From Francisella frigiditurris (GTDB lineage: Bacteria > Pseudomonadota > Gammaproteobacteria > Francisellales > Francisellaceae), in contig NZ_CP009654.1 of NCBI RefSeq assembly GCF_001880225.1, positions 558,001 through 622,000 of the forward strand: a stretch of DNA of 64,000 bases, in the 5' to 3' direction. This document shows, piece after piece, positions 21,225 through 33,273 of this stretch. How positions within the stretch are numbered: position 1 is the stretch's first letter; the number at the start of each line of letters is the position of its first letter. Under the pieces are notes generated by a model, which did not search any database, was not told the DNA's origin, and saw only the letters and a list, made by a program, of their open reading frames with translations. A program made the translations under genes and the position numbers.

Positions 21225-21695
21225 ATGGATATAAATATCACCCTTATTGGACAGATGATTACTTTTGCAATCTTTGTTGGCTTTACAATGAAATTTGTAT
21301 GGCCTCCTTTACGTAAATCTTTGGATGAGCGTAGAGAGAAAATTGCTGAAGGATTAGCTTCTGCTGACAGGGCGTCTAGAGAACTAGAATTAGCTAAAAG
21401 GCAATCTGCTGATATAGTTCGTGAAGCTAGGGAAAAGGCTGCTGAAATAGTTGATAGCGCTTATTCTAGAGCTCATAGAATAGACGAGCAAGCAAAAGAA
21501 GAAGCAATTGCATCTGCTGATAAGATAAAAAGTATGGCTATGGCTGAGATAGAACAAGAGAAAGTGAAAGCAAGAGAAGAGCTTAAAAAAGAACTTGTTG
21601 AACTTGCTATTGCTGGAGCTAGTAAAATTATCTCTGCTAAAGTAGATCAGCAAAGTGGAAATGAAATTTTAAATGATTTTGTTTCTAAGTTATAA
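21225..21695 (+). CDS. atpF: ATP synthase subunit b (Fo)
   Basis: Subunit b is the peripheral stalk dimer linking Fo to F1. The 156 residues begin with one transmembrane helix (about 6-26), followed by [23 protein letters not shown] and a long charged coiled coil rich in Ala, Glu and Lys. This is typical b-subunit architecture and length. It lies between atpE and atpH in the usual order. Confidence 0.97.
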   Translation: MDINITLIGQMITFAIFVGFTMKFVWPPLRKSLDERREKIAEGLASADRASRELELAKRQSADIVREAREKAAEIVDSAYSRAHRIDEQAKEEAIASADKIKSMAMAEIEQEKVKAREELKKELVELAIAGASKIISAKVDQQSGNEILNDFVSKL

Positions 21696-21715
21696 GTCGA
21701 TATAAGGTAGCTGAG

Positions 21716-22252
21716 ATGACAAATTTAAATATTATTGCAAAACCATATGCTAGAGCAGCTTACGAGTTTGCTAGCAAAGATGGTGTTGTCGATCAATGGT
21801 TGGAAGCATTGACAGTATTTAAAGCTTTAGTAACAGATAAAAATGTCTTAAATTTAATATCTAGTCCAATATATTCTCAGACACAAATTGTTAGCGCTAT
21901 AGTTGATCAGTTGACTGATAAGGTAGATCAAAAAATATTAAATTTTTTAAAGCTGATCGCAGAGAAGAATAAATTATTGATTATTCCGCAAGTTAAAGAC
22001 TTGTTTGAAGAGTTTAAAAATTTAGCTAGTGGTAATAAAAAAGCTGTAGTTATTTTGGCTTATGAAGCTGATAAGACTTTGTTGAAAGAGCTTAAAGAAA
22101 AACTTGCGAAAAAATTTAATTGTACTATTGATATGGATGTTAAGATAGATTCTAAAATCCTTGGTGGTGCAATTGTGAGAGTTGGGGATACAGTTATAGA
22201 TAATTCTGTATCTGGTCGTCTAGATAAAATGAAAAATATTTTATTATCATAA
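21716..22252 (+). CDS. atpH: ATP synthase subunit delta (F1)
   Basis: The delta subunit caps F1 and anchors the b stalk. The 178 residues show the N-terminal helical bundle beginning with [13 protein letters not shown], the diagnostic start of the OSCP/delta family, and the C-terminal part ending in [24 protein letters not shown]. It sits 20 bases after atpF and 22 bases before atpA. Confidence 0.96.
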   Translation: MTNLNIIAKPYARAAYEFASKDGVVDQWLEALTVFKALVTDKNVLNLISSPIYSQTQIVSAIVDQLTDKVDQKILNFLKLIAEKNKLLIIPQVKDLFEEFKNLASGNKKAVVILAYEADKTLLKELKEKLAKKFNCTIDMDVKIDSKILGGAIVRVGDTVIDNSVSGRLDKMKNILLS

Positions 22253-22274
22253 AGTATGTGGGAAGAGGGAACCT

Positions 22275-23816
22275 ATGCAGTTAAGTCCATCAGAAATTAG
22301 TGGTTTAATAAAAGAAAGAATAGAGAAATTTGATAACTCTATTGAACTTAAATCAGAAGGTACTATAGTTAGTGTTGCTGACGGTATCGTGACCATTTAT
22401 GGTTTAAACGATGTTGCAGCTGGCGAAATGATTAAGTTACCAGGAGATGTCTATGGTTTAGCGCTTAACTTGAATTCTGATTCAGTTGGTGCGGTAGTTT
22501 TAGGCGAATATGAGCACATTAAAGAAGGCGAAAAAGCTTATTGTACAGGAAGAATCTTACAAGTTCCTGTTGGCGAAGCTTTACTTGGTCGTGTGGTTGA
22601 TGCTTTAGGTAATCCTATTGATGGTAAAGGCGAGATAAATACTAGTGAAGTATCTCCTATTGAAAAGATTGCTCCGGGAGTGATTTGGAGAAAGTCAGTA
22701 GATCAAGCTATGCAAACAGGTATTAAATCTATTGACTCTATGGTTCCAATTGGAAGAGGTCAAAGAGAGTTAATTATTGGTGATAGACAAATTGGTAAAA
22801 CAGCTATCGCAATAGATACAATCATCAACCAGAAAGATACTGGTGTTAAATGTATTTATGTGGCCATTGGGCAGAAAGCTTCTTCTATTGCAAATATAGT
22901 TAGGCAACTAGAAGAACATGATGCTTTAGACCATACTATTATAGTCGCTGCTACAGCTTCAGATTCTGCAGCACTACAATATATAGCTCCTTATTCTGGC
23001 TGCTCAATGGGTGAGTATTTCAGAGATAGAGGTCAAGATGCTTTAATTATCTATGATGATTTAACTAAGCAAGCTTGGGCTTACAGACAAATATCTCTAT
23101 TATTAAAAAGACCTCCGGGACGTGAAGCATATCCTGGTGATGTTTTCTATCTACATTCTAGACTTCTAGAAAGAGCAGCTAGAGTAAATGAAGAGTACGT
23201 TGAAAGATTTACAAATGGTGAAGTTAAAGGTAAAACTGGTTCTTTAACAGCTTTACCGATAATTGAAACACAAGCGGGCGATATATCTGCTTTCGTACCA
23301 ACAAACGTAATTTCGATTACAGATGGACAGATTTTCTTAGAAACTGATTTATTCAATGCTGGTTTAAGACCTGCTATAAATCCAGGTAACTCTGTTTCAC
23401 GTGTGGGTGGTGCTGCTCAATCTAAGATTATTAAAAAGCTTGGTGGAGGAGTTCGTCTTGCTTTAGCTCAGTATAGAGAGTTAGAAGCATTCTCACAATT
23501 TGCTTCAGATCTTGATGAAGCAACTAGAGCTCAGTTAAACAGAGGTCAAAGAGTTACTGAATTATTAAAGCAAAATCAGTTTGCGACTTTATCTATAGCG
23601 CTTATGGCTTTATCTTTATATGCAGCAGATAATGGTTATTTAGATAATTTAGATGTTGATCAAGTAATTCCTTTTGAAACAGCATTACATTCTTTAGCAC
23701 AAGATAAGTATGCGGATGTTGTAAAAGAAATTAATGAAACTGGCAATTATAACTCTGAAATAGCAGATAAATTAAAAGCTATTATTGAAGATTGTAAATC
23801 AACACAAGCTTGGTAG
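22275..23816 (+). CDS. atpA: ATP synthase subunit alpha (F1)
   Basis: The alpha subunit carries the non-catalytic nucleotide sites of F1. The 513 residues equal the E. coli length. Walker A is in [14 protein letters not shown], and the signature [17 protein letters not shown] holds the arginine finger region. The N-terminal beta-barrel (about 1-95), nucleotide domain and C-terminal helical domain are all complete. AAGAGGG precedes the ATG. Confidence 0.98.
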   Translation: MQLSPSEISGLIKERIEKFDNSIELKSEGTIVSVADGIVTIYGLNDVAAGEMIKLPGDVYGLALNLNSDSVGAVVLGEYEHIKEGEKAYCTGRILQVPVGEALLGRVVDALGNPIDGKGEINTSEVSPIEKIAPGVIWRKSVDQAMQTGIKSIDSMVPIGRGQRELIIGDRQIGKTAIAIDTIINQKDTGVKCIYVAIGQKASSIANIVRQLEEHDALDHTIIVAATASDSAALQYIAPYSGCSMGEYFRDRGQDALIIYDDLTKQAWAYRQISLLLKRPPGREAYPGDVFYLHSRLLERAARVNEEYVERFTNGEVKGKTGSLTALPIIETQAGDISAFVPTNVISITDGQIFLETDLFNAGLRPAINPGNSVSRVGGAAQSKIIKKLGGGVRLALAQYRELEAFSQFASDLDEATRAQLNRGQRVTELLKQNQFATLSIALMALSLYAADNGYLDNLDVDQVIPFETALHSLAQDKYADVVKEINETGNYNSEIADKLKAIIEDCKSTQAW

Positions 23817-23825
23817 GAGTGAAGA

Positions 23826-26109
<2,284 letters not shown>

Positions 26110-26118
26110 GAAAAAATT

Positions 26119-26559
26119 ATGTCTAAAAACTATATAAAAGTTGATGTAGTTAGCCCTAGCGGTTCTGTATTTACTGGAGAAGCTGATATTGTTAGCTTAA
26201 GAGGTAGTGCAGGTGAAATGGGTATAGCTTATGGACATACTGAGCTACTATCTACTATGCCAGCAGGTGTGGTAACTATTAAGAAAGATAATGATGTAGA
26301 AGTTCTTTATGTTTCTGGGGGAGTATTAGAAGTTACTCCTTCTAGAGTTACTATAATGGTTGATGAGATGGAAAGAGCTGAAAATCTTAATCATGCTGAA
26401 GCTGAAAAGGCTAAAGCAAGAGCTGAAGAAGCTCTTAAACATCCTGATTCTTCTAAACTAAGCCTTGAAGACGCTAAGAAAAGACTTCAAGAGGCAGACG
26501 CTAGATTAAAAGCCTTAAATTCATCAAAAGGTATTTATTACTCAAAAGATCCTGAATAA
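26119..26559 (+). CDS. atpC: ATP synthase subunit epsilon (F1)
   Basis: Epsilon connects gamma to the c-ring and can inhibit ATP hydrolysis. The 146 residues show the N-terminal beta-sandwich with [30 protein letters not shown] and [16 protein letters not shown], followed by the C-terminal two-helix domain. It is the last gene of the atp operon. No clear intrinsic terminator follows it. Confidence 0.96.
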   Translation: MSKNYIKVDVVSPSGSVFTGEADIVSLRGSAGEMGIAYGHTELLSTMPAGVVTIKKDNDVEVLYVSGGVLEVTPSRVTIMVDEMERAENLNHAEAEKAKARAEEALKHPDSSKLSLEDAKKRLQEADARLKALNSSKGIYYSKDPE

Positions 26560-26629
26560 TATTTTTTCTTGAACTCTACCATTTTAATCTGTAGCTTATA
26601 TTTTATGTAATATTTTTAATATTAGAAAA

Positions 26630-27070
26630 ATGAGCGAAAATAATATACCTGAATGGCAAAAACAAAGAGAAAATATTAGAAATAATAAATCAGGCTATTC
26701 AATAAGACCTAAAAATGGTTTTTTTATAGTTTAAGTAAAGACCTTTCTAATACTGCTGTTTTTAACTTTCTTTATATTCTTCTTAATATATATTTGTATT
26801 CTGCCTATGCTGATCCTTCTGGTGTTACATTTAACAGTGTAAATACTTATAGTTACATCTCTTCAGGTTTTGTCAACATTAACATTGTATTATATATGTT
26901 ATATTAGATCTGTGAAACTTAGAAGAAAATCGATTTTTATAATTGTTTTAATTTCAGATATTATCACTTTCTCATTTGCCTTTAGTATATTTATTGTTTT
27001 AATAGAGCTAATCTTAGATATATCAGCTTTTATATTGGCAAATATCAATTATCAGGAAGAAATAGAGTAA
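26630..27070 (+). pseudogene. Frameshifted remnant of a small membrane-protein gene
   Basis: An ATG at 26630 opens a hydrophilic start (MSENNIPEWQKQREN…) that stops at 26734. One base change in the run of seven T at about 26719-26725 would let the frame continue as FFYSLSKDLSNTAVFNFLYILL… to about 26905. A second shift near 26870 would join the open frame ending at 27070, which encodes two more hydrophobic stretches (SIFIIVLISDIITFSFAFSI…). The assembled product would be about 145 residues with two or three membrane helices. I do not recognise the family. The fusion is inferred; only the separate frames are seen. Confidence 0.5.
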
Positions 27071-27115
27071 TTTCAATTCTTTAGTTTAGTAAATCAAAGA
27101 GAGTATTTCTATTGC

Positions 27116-27144
27116 TTGTATCCGGCAGGAAAAAAAATTATAGT
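27116..27144 (+). promoter_or_regulatory. Predicted sigma-70 promoter for kbl-tdh-permease
   Basis: TTGTAT (27116-27121) and TATAGT (27139-27144) are separated by exactly 17 bases. Transcription would start near 27151. GAGAGGTC just upstream of the ATG at 27239 serves as ribosome site. Confidence 0.5.
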
Positions 27145-27238
27145 TTAAGTATAAATATCATTTTTGGTAAGTCTTTGCCACAACTCATAAGCTTAGTTTA
27201 ATAATTAAAATAGTAATAACCTGAGAGGTCTATAAATT

Positions 27239-28432
27239 ATGAATAGAGAATTTTATAAAAACGTAAATACTAGAATAATTGAGATTAAAGATGCTGGAAC
27301 ATATAAAAGTGAAAGGATTATTGTAACCCCCCAAGATCCTGTAATTAAACTAGAAGATGGAAGCGAATTAATAAATTTCTGTGCTAATAATTATTTGGGC
27401 TTTGCTAATAATAAAGATATTGTGAAATATGCAAAGAATCATATCGAAGAATATGGTTATGGTATGGCTTCAGTAAGATTTATTTGTGGGACTAATAGTG
27501 TTCATAAAGAATTAGAAAAGGAGCTAAGTGATTTTTTTGGGTTTGAAGATACTATTTTATATCCATCTTGTTTTGATGCTAATACAGGCTTATTTGAAAC
27601 GCTATTGACTAAAGAAGATGCAATAATTAGCGATTCGCTAAATCATGCTAGTATTATAGATGGAGTTAGACTGTGTAAAGCTATGCGTTTTAGATATGAT
27701 AATAATAACATGCAAGACTTAGAGGAGAAATTAAAAGAAGCAGATAAGGCTGGAGCGCGCTTTAAAATGATTGCTACAGATGGTGTTTTCTCAATGGATG
27801 GAATTATTGCCAACTTAGAAGCGGTTTGTGATTTGGCAGATAAATATAATGCTATTGTAATGGTTGATGATTCTCATGCTTCTGGTTTCGTTGGTAAAAA
27901 TGGTAAAGGAACTATAGAGCATTGTAATGTAATGGGTAGGGTTGATATTTTAACAGGAACTTTAGGAAAAGGTTTAGGTGGAGCTTCAGGTGGCTATATC
28001 TGTGCTAAAAAGGAAGTTGTTGATTTATTAAAGAATCTTTCTAGACCATATTTATTCTCTAACTCTTTGGCACCGATTATTGCTAAGACATCTCTAAAAG
28101 CTTTAGATATAGTTAAAAGCTCTAATAAACTAAGAACTCAACTTGAGGCAAATAAAGATAGATTTAGGGAAAAAATGACTGCCGCTGGTTTTGATTTAGT
28201 TCCTGGTGAGCATCCTATTATACCTGTAATGATATATGATGAGAAAAAAGCTGCTGAATTTGCAGAAAAACTTTTAGATTATGGTATTTATGTTATTGCT
28301 TTCTCATATCCTGTTGTTCCTAAAGGAAAAGCAAGAATTAGGACACAAATGTCTGCAGCACATACTTTTGAGCAAATAGATAAAGCTGTTTCAGGCTTTA
28401 CAAAAGCAGCAAAAGAGTTGGGAATAATTTAG
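27239..28432 (+). CDS. kbl: 2-amino-3-ketobutyrate CoA ligase (glycine C-acetyltransferase)
   Basis: Kbl cleaves 2-amino-3-ketobutyrate with CoA to glycine and acetyl-CoA, the second step of threonine breakdown. The 397 residues equal the E. coli length. The fold-type I PLP signature [14 protein letters not shown] contains the Schiff-base Lys, and [24 protein letters not shown] and [12 protein letters not shown] are family landmarks. It lies 15 bases upstream of tdh, the enzyme that makes its unstable substrate, and shares its predicted promoter. Confidence 0.97.
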   Translation: MNREFYKNVNTRIIEIKDAGTYKSERIIVTPQDPVIKLEDGSELINFCANNYLGFANNKDIVKYAKNHIEEYGYGMASVRFICGTNSVHKELEKELSDFFGFEDTILYPSCFDANTGLFETLLTKEDAIISDSLNHASIIDGVRLCKAMRFRYDNNNMQDLEEKLKEADKAGARFKMIATDGVFSMDGIIANLEAVCDLADKYNAIVMVDDSHASGFVGKNGKGTIEHCNVMGRVDILTGTLGKGLGGASGGYICAKKEVVDLLKNLSRPYLFSNSLAPIIAKTSLKALDIVKSSNKLRTQLEANKDRFREKMTAAGFDLVPGEHPIIPVMIYDEKKAAEFAEKLLDYGIYVIAFSYPVVPKGKARIRTQMSAAHTFEQIDKAVSGFTKAAKELGII

Positions 28433-28447
28433 TTATTAAGGAATTGT

Positions 28448-29521
28448 ATGAGTATAAAACAAACAATGAAAGCATTATCTAAATTAAAAAAAGAGCCAGG
28501 AATTTGGATGATTGATGATGCGCCTATCCCAACTTTTGGTCATAATGATGTTTTGATTAAAATAAAAAAAACTGCGATTTGTGGTACTGATTTACATATA
28601 TATAACTGGGATAAATGGTCACAGGCGATTATTCCAGTTCCGATGATAGTTGGACATGAGTTTGTTGGAGAAGTAGTTGGTTTGGGAGAAGGTGTTTCAG
28701 GCTTAAAAATTGGAGATAGAGTTTCAGGAGAAGGGCATATCGTTTGTGGACACTGTAGAAACTGTAGAGCAGGTAAAAGACATCTTTGTCGAGAAACTAT
28801 AGGTGTTGGGGTTAATAGGCAGGGGGCATTTGCAGAATATTTAACGATTCCTGCTGTTAATGTATTTAAAGTGCCTGATATGATAAGCGATGAGATAGCA
28901 AGTATTTTTGATCCTTTAGGAAATGCTGTACACACAGCTTTGTCTTTTAGTTTAGCAGGTGAAGATGTATTAATAACAGGAGCTGGTCCGATAGGATTAA
29001 TGGCTGTAAAGATAGCTAGATTCTGTGGAGCTAGGAGAATAGTGATTACAGACGTTAATGAATATAGGTTACAAAAGGCTAAAGATTTGGGTGCAACTTT
29101 TGCTTTGAATGTTTCTGATTATAAGACTAAAGAGTCATTGTCAGAGCAAGTGAGAGTTGTGATGAAAGAAATAGGTATGACAGAAGGCTTTGATATTGGA
29201 CTAGAAATGTCTGGGTTTAATTCTGCTATTACAATGATGATTGATGCTATGAATAATGGTGGCAAAATGTCTTTATTAGGTATTTCTGGTACAGATATAA
29301 CCCTTGATTGGGGTCCTATAATATTTAAAGGATTAACATTGAAAGGGATATATGGAAGAGAAATGTTTGAAACGTGGTATCTTATGGCTAGCATGATTCA
29401 GGCAGGATTAGATTTAAATCCTGTTATCACACATAGATTTTATGTTGATGATTATAAAAAGGCTTTTGAAATTATGAAAGAAGGCAAATGTGGTAAAGTA
29501 ATTTTGGATTGGGGAAACTAA
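28448..29521 (+). CDS. tdh: L-threonine 3-dehydrogenase (zinc, NAD-dependent)
   Basis: Tdh oxidises L-threonine to 2-amino-3-ketobutyrate. This is a medium-chain dehydrogenase of 357 residues. The catalytic zinc ligands lie in [15 protein letters not shown] and [10 protein letters not shown], the structural zinc cysteines in [19 protein letters not shown], and the Rossmann motif in [18 protein letters not shown]. It is paired with kbl and followed at once by an amino-acid permease, making a threonine-use operon. Confidence 0.97.
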   Translation: MSIKQTMKALSKLKKEPGIWMIDDAPIPTFGHNDVLIKIKKTAICGTDLHIYNWDKWSQAIIPVPMIVGHEFVGEVVGLGEGVSGLKIGDRVSGEGHIVCGHCRNCRAGKRHLCRETIGVGVNRQGAFAEYLTIPAVNVFKVPDMISDEIASIFDPLGNAVHTALSFSLAGEDVLITGAGPIGLMAVKIARFCGARRIVITDVNEYRLQKAKDLGATFALNVSDYKTKESLSEQVRVVMKEIGMTEGFDIGLEMSGFNSAITMMIDAMNNGGKMSLLGISGTDITLDWGPIIFKGLTLKGIYGREMFETWYLMASMIQAGLDLNPVITHRFYVDDYKKAFEIMKEGKCGKVILDWGN

Positions 29522-29524
29522 GGT

Positions 29525-30784
29525 TTGGATGATCTAAAGAAAATAACTAAAGTAGACATTCAATGGGTTTTTACATTATTCGGAACAGCAATAGGGGCAG
29601 GTTTATTATATTTACCGATACAAGCTGGTAAAAGTGGTATTTGGGCAATTATTACAGTTATGATTTTTGCACTTCCTTTAACATATTTGTCTCATAGAAA
29701 TATGTCTAGGATAGTTTTAAAGAGTAAAAACCATGAAGATATTACAGATACTTTCTCAGACACTTTGGGGTATGTTCTCGGTACAATATGTGTTTTATTG
29801 TATTTTTTAGCAATATATTTAAATATGCCTTTATATGCTATTGGTTTAAATAATGAAATTTCTAATTTTCTTTATGAAAAAGGAATTACTAGTGTAAATC
29901 TATCAAATCACATATGGTTTAGCTTTTTGCTTTTGTTTTTTATATTTATGTTAGTTTCATTTGGTATAAAAATAATATTGAGAGTTATGCAACTTATAGT
30001 AATAGTTTTAATATTGCTTGTTATATTCCTTTCCATATATATGATTCCTTATTGGAATATTAATTACTTAGATTTTGGCAGTTTTGATTTTCGTTCTTAT
30101 TTGAGAGGAATATTAATGGTGCTACCTATTTTAGTTTTAGCATTAAATCATTCTCCAGTGATATCTAGCTTGGTAATATTTTATAGGGATAGAGTAGGAC
30201 TTAATTACCCTAATAATGAGGATAAAGTTAATCAGATAATGAAAATAAGCAGTCTATCATTATTTATTTTTGTGCTTATATTTGTAACATCTTGTCTTTT
30301 GAGTGTTCCTGAGCAAGATATTCTTAATGGTGCTTGTAATAATTTATCTATAGTAACTATTTTAGGTAAGTATCATGATAGTCAGATTCTTGATTTTTTA
30401 GGGCCTATGATAGTTTTAACTGCTATAGTGAGTTCATTTGTTGGGTGCTATATAGGTTCAAAAGAAGGGTTACATTGCTTACTTAATACTTTTTTAAATA
30501 AGTTCTTAAATCGTAGAATTCCTAATAGATTAATAAATCGTTTAGCAACATTTCTTATATTTCTCACTTTGTGGGTAAGTGTAATATGTAATTTTAGTAT
30601 ACTGGATATTATTGGTTTATTAGTTGCTCCAGCTGTGGCGTTTTTATTATATTTATTGCCGGTAATAATTATATATAAAAATACAAAGTATAAAGCTTAT
30701 AGATACACTGTGTTGAACGCTTTTCTGACAATTATGGGATTAACCATTATTGTTGGTTATTTCTTTGGTTTAACTGTTTTATAA
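29525..30784 (+). CDS. Amino-acid permease, HAAAP (SdaC/TdcC-like) family, probably threonine/serine
   Basis: The 419-residue membrane protein has about 11 hydrophobic helices. Its start (WVFTLFGTAIGAGLLYLPIQAG) matches the hydroxy/aromatic amino-acid permease family that includes SdaC and TdcC. TTG 29525 is the most likely start: it lies 3 bases after the tdh stop, and the ATG at 29529 is out of frame and stops at once. The position after kbl-tdh makes threonine the likely substrate (inference from context). The gene converges on the LPMO gene, with 97 bases between them. Confidence 0.85.
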   Translation: MDDLKKITKVDIQWVFTLFGTAIGAGLLYLPIQAGKSGIWAIITVMIFALPLTYLSHRNMSRIVLKSKNHEDITDTFSDTLGYVLGTICVLLYFLAIYLNMPLYAIGLNNEISNFLYEKGITSVNLSNHIWFSFLLLFFIFMLVSFGIKIILRVMQLIVIVLILLVIFLSIYMIPYWNINYLDFGSFDFRSYLRGILMVLPILVLALNHSPVISSLVIFYRDRVGLNYPNNEDKVNQIMKISSLSLFIFVLIFVTSCLLSVPEQDILNGACNNLSIVTILGKYHDSQILDFLGPMIVLTAIVSSFVGCYIGSKEGLHCLLNTFLNKFLNRRIPNRLINRLATFLIFLTLWVSVICNFSILDIIGLLVAPAVAFLLYLLPVIIIYKNTKYKAYRYTVLNAFLTIMGLTIIVGYFFGLTVL

Positions 30785-30881
30785 ACTTACTTAGATATTT
30801 AAAATATTTTGTGAAATTTATTTGAAATAAAAAGAAAGGGTTAGAAAGAATTGTAGGGAGTTGATTAACCCCCATTATTAT

Positions 30882-32900
30882 TTAGACTTTGTCCCAAGCG
30901 TCTGCCCAATCGGATCCAGTTCCTGGAGCATAATAGCTAGGTGCTTGTGAGCACCATCCAGAATATGGGAACGGCTTACATTTATAGTTCCCACTAGCAT
31001 TGCTTACTATATCTCCAGCTTTATATGCTGTACCAGCAACATATTTAGGATAATCATTTGGCGTTGGCGTTGGCGTTGGCGTTGGCGTTGGCGTTGGCGT
31101 TGGCTCATCCGCATAAGCTAATATTTTAATATTCTTCGTTTGTTTCCAATTTTTAGTACCCTCTAGCTTGCTCACTATAATTAATTTATAGTTACCCTCT
31201 TGAAGTCCTTTTAAGCTCCAGTTAAGACTAGCTGAGCTATTAGGGTTTATTGCTATATTCTTTTCTATTTTAACAACATTTTTTTCACTATCTAATAGCT
31301 TAACGGTTACTTTAACCTGATCGGAGCTATGAGACATGATGTTAAAGTTGATCTGAACATTGCCATCTGAGTCTATGGTATATTCATCTAATGCGCCCAT
31401 TAAATGTAGCTCGTTCACTGGAGTATTAGACTCTTCTTCTGAATCAACAATCTTAATATCTTTGGTTTCTTGCCAGATTGGAGCACCAGTAAGAATACTT
31501 GTGAATGCTAACTTATAATCACCTTTTTCTAAGTCTTCGATACTCCAAATTACATTGGCAGTATCATAAGGGTTTATTTTAATATGATCTTCTCTTTTAA
31601 TTGGATTATCTTCACTATCAAGTAAAGTAACTGAGGCCTCGACAGGCTCAGAGCTATGAGACATTAAGCTAACATTTATTTGTATGTTGCCATAATCATC
31701 TATAGCATACTCATCTTGGACATTCATCAAATGTAATTCATTAATAAGGTTCTGATCTGCAATTTCGTGCTTAAGGTTTACTTGAGAGTATGTATTACCT
31801 AATGTTTGATAGATCATTAAATTCTCTGTGCTAGGTGAGACGACACCATTTTTCTTAACCCCAGCAATGATTTTATTGTTTAAGCTATTTGCACTTATTT
31901 CATTGATTTTCTCAGCTATAGATTTTAATAGTTGTCCTGAGTCTGGTGATTTTGGCACAGTTATTAAATCAAACTCTTGAGAACCATTTTGTTGACTAAA
32001 TACGAATAATGAAACTTTATCGCCTTCTTTCAAATCTGTTGGATTAATATCAAGTCTAAATGATTCTACAGGGAATTGATCAGAAGGTGTAGGCTCATCT
32101 GGAATGTTTTGAATCTCTTCCCATACTGCACTTTGACCAGGAATATCTGATGATCCTGCCCACCATTTATTTTGATAAATTTTACCATTGTGGCTGACTT
32201 TGGTGCCAGGTGTAGCATACGTTGAGTTTGAGCTCCATGCTGGAATTTCGCCATTGTCATCATCAGATGATGATCCTGGTTTTATAATACTTCCTTCAGT
32301 TTCAGCATTAGAAAACTCTAAATCAATTAAATTGTAGAAGCTATTTACAGTATCATTAACCTCCCATTCGGACATTATGATTTGATAGCCTGATCTTTCT
32401 GGTAGGTCACACGTGAAGCTTTGTCCATCTTTTGCTGGTTGATTAGGGGCAATCCAGTAAGGAGTAGGGTTGTAGCAGTGAAGAGGTTCTTTCTCAAAAC
32501 TATCTCTTGTAAGAGGCTTGTTTGGATCAAAATCAGCTTTTGTTATATAGAAATCAAAAGCATTTGATTTATGGTTTGCCGTAAAAAACCATGTGAATTT
32601 ATGCGGTTGATTTGGTCTAATTACAGTTTTTGCCCATCTATTCTTGCTTTGCTCATCTAAAGGTTCAAAACCAGAAACTCCAGCACTTCCCATATTATTA
32701 TTTAGACTGCCAGAATTAAAATAACCTTTTGTTCTTTCAATTGACTGAGGCTCCCATTGAGCTCTACCACAATCTTTGTTCTCTCCAAGTTTACAAAAGT
32801 ATCCTCTAGATGCAGGACTTTCCACATATCCATGAGAATATGCCTGATTTGCTACCAATAAACTTAGCCCCATAAATAGAGTAATTTTGTTCAATTTCAT
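30882..32900 (-). CDS. Secreted AA10 lytic polysaccharide monooxygenase (chitin-binding protein) with CBMs
   Basis: This 672-residue secreted enzyme has a signal peptide (1-22) ending AYS, so the mature chain starts with His23, the copper ligand of LPMOs. His110 in FFTANHKSN is the second histidine-brace residue. The AA10 domain spans about 23-200 with paired Cys. Next come a CBM5/12-like module (about 218-263, AWSSNSTY…KWW), a GbpA-like middle region (277-385), two copies of a 100-residue beta domain starting NELHLM (387-486, 496-594), a Pro-Thr linker (about 600-614) and a C-terminal CBM5/12-like module with Cys641 and Cys650. It probably oxidises chitin outside the cell. AGAGGTGA precedes the ATG. 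Confidence 0.92.
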   Translation of the reverse strand: MKLNKITLFMGLSLLVANQAYSHGYVESPASRGYFCKLGENKDCGRAQWEPQSIERTKGYFNSGSLNNNMGSAGVSGFEPLDEQSKNRWAKTVIRPNQPHKFTWFFTANHKSNAFDFYITKADFDPNKPLTRDSFEKEPLHCYNPTPYWIAPNQPAKDGQSFTCDLPERSGYQIIMSEWEVNDTVNSFYNLIDLEFSNAETEGSIIKPGSSSDDDNGEIPAWSSNSTYATPGTKVSHNGKIYQNKWWAGSSDIPGQSAVWEEIQNIPDEPTPSDQFPVESFRLDINPTDLKEGDKVSLFVFSQQNGSQEFDLITVPKSPDSGQLLKSIAEKINEISANSLNNKIIAGVKKNGVVSPSTENLMIYQTLGNTYSQVNLKHEIADQNLINELHLMNVQDEYAIDDYGNIQINVSLMSHSSEPVEASVTLLDSEDNPIKREDHIKINPYDTANVIWSIEDLEKGDYKLAFTSILTGAPIWQETKDIKIVDSEEESNTPVNELHLMGALDEYTIDSDGNVQINFNIMSHSSDQVKVTVKLLDSEKNVVKIEKNIAINPNSSASLNWSLKGLQEGNYKLIIVSKLEGTKNWKQTKNIKILAYADEPTPTPTPTPTPTPTPNDYPKYVAGTAYKAGDIVSNASGNYKCKPFPYSGWCSQAPSYYAPGTGSDWADAWDKV
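31060..31104. repeat. Hexanucleotide tandem repeat GGCGTT encoding a Pro-Thr linker
   Basis: Seven perfect copies of GGCGTT plus GGC lie inside the LPMO gene. On the coding strand they read as alternating Pro and Thr between the second NELHLM domain and the C-terminal CBM. Unit length 6 keeps the frame, so copy-number change would only alter linker length. Confidence 0.95.
31119..31415 (-). repeat. Internal domain repeat, copy 2 (LPMO residues 496-594)
   Basis: The second copy of the 100-residue NELHLM domain. It aligns with copy 1 across its length (NELHLM…DEY.ID..GN.QIN…MSHSS…LLDSE…INP…W…L..G.YKL). The two copies differ at many positions, so the duplication is not recent. Confidence 0.85.
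31443..31742 (-). repeat. Internal domain repeat, copy 1 (LPMO residues 387-486)
   Basis: The first copy of the tandem NELHLM domain, separated from copy 2 by a nine-residue Glu/Ser-rich spacer. The beta-rich pattern and position between the GbpA-like region and the linker suggest an immunoglobulin-like or GbpA-type binding module; I cannot name the family firmly. Confidence 0.85.
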
Positions 32901-33273
32901 AAGTCACCTCTTTTGTCATAGTTTATTAAAATTTAAATAAATTTAAATTAATCTATACTTAAATTAATTTAATAATAAAATAATATTTCCTCGTTTTTAT
33001 AGTTTTATACAGCAAAAATGAAATTATCTTTATTTTTTAATGTGTATATGAAGGGTCTTCCTTAATGTAATTCCTTGTACTAAGTGCTTTTATATATATT
33101 TAATAAATAATCAAAAAAATAAATTTTTATGAGAAAAGTATTTTAAAACATAAGGCTTTTTCTAATATTAAATATAGTTATTGTGTTAAAATTGAGAATT
33201 TAATTAGCAATATAAGTAGCAAGTTACCTATATTGAATTTTAGATTATAGTTTTATTAAAAGGGAAAGTGGTC
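32901..33273. other. Divergent intergenic region between the LPMO gene and gltX
   Basis: These 373 bases are extremely AT-rich. They must contain the 5' regions of both the LPMO gene (minus) and gltX (plus). The LPMO-proximal part holds AT palindromes (32929-32972). I find no convincing -35/-10 pair for either gene, no ORF and no RNA gene. Confidence 0.6.
32929..32972. repeat. Tandem AT-rich palindromic motifs upstream of the LPMO gene
   Basis: AAATTTAAAT occurs twice in direct tandem (32929-32938, 32939-32948), and TTAAATTAATTTAA (32959-32972) is a perfect 14-bp palindrome. They lie 29-72 bases upstream of the LPMO start codon, where a promoter or regulator site is expected. AT-rich background makes chance occurrence possible. 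Confidence 0.5.

Larger units (their letters stand above)
26560..27238. other. Gene-poor interval between atpC and kbl
   Basis: This 679-base AT-rich stretch holds the frameshifted small membrane-protein remnant (26630-27070) and, near its right end, a predicted promoter for kbl (27116-27144) with a leader of about 88 bases. No intrinsic terminator for the atp operon, no RNA gene and no repeat is seen. Confidence 0.6.

Noticed and set aside
26870-27070. Independent 66-residue gene between atpC and kbl
   Set aside because: It would start with TTG, lacks a ribosome site, and continues the hydrophobic pattern of the frame just before it; it is better read as part of a frameshifted remnant.
30838-30871. 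GGGTTA…TAACCC inverted repeat between the permease and the LPMO gene as a bidirectional terminator
   Set aside because: The 6-bp stem has a 22-base loop and no T-tract; not supported.
31060-31104. GGCGTT tandem array as a possible CRISPR or phase-variation switch
   Set aside because: The units are 6 bases with no spacers, and 6-base changes keep the reading frame; it is a coding Pro-Thr linker.
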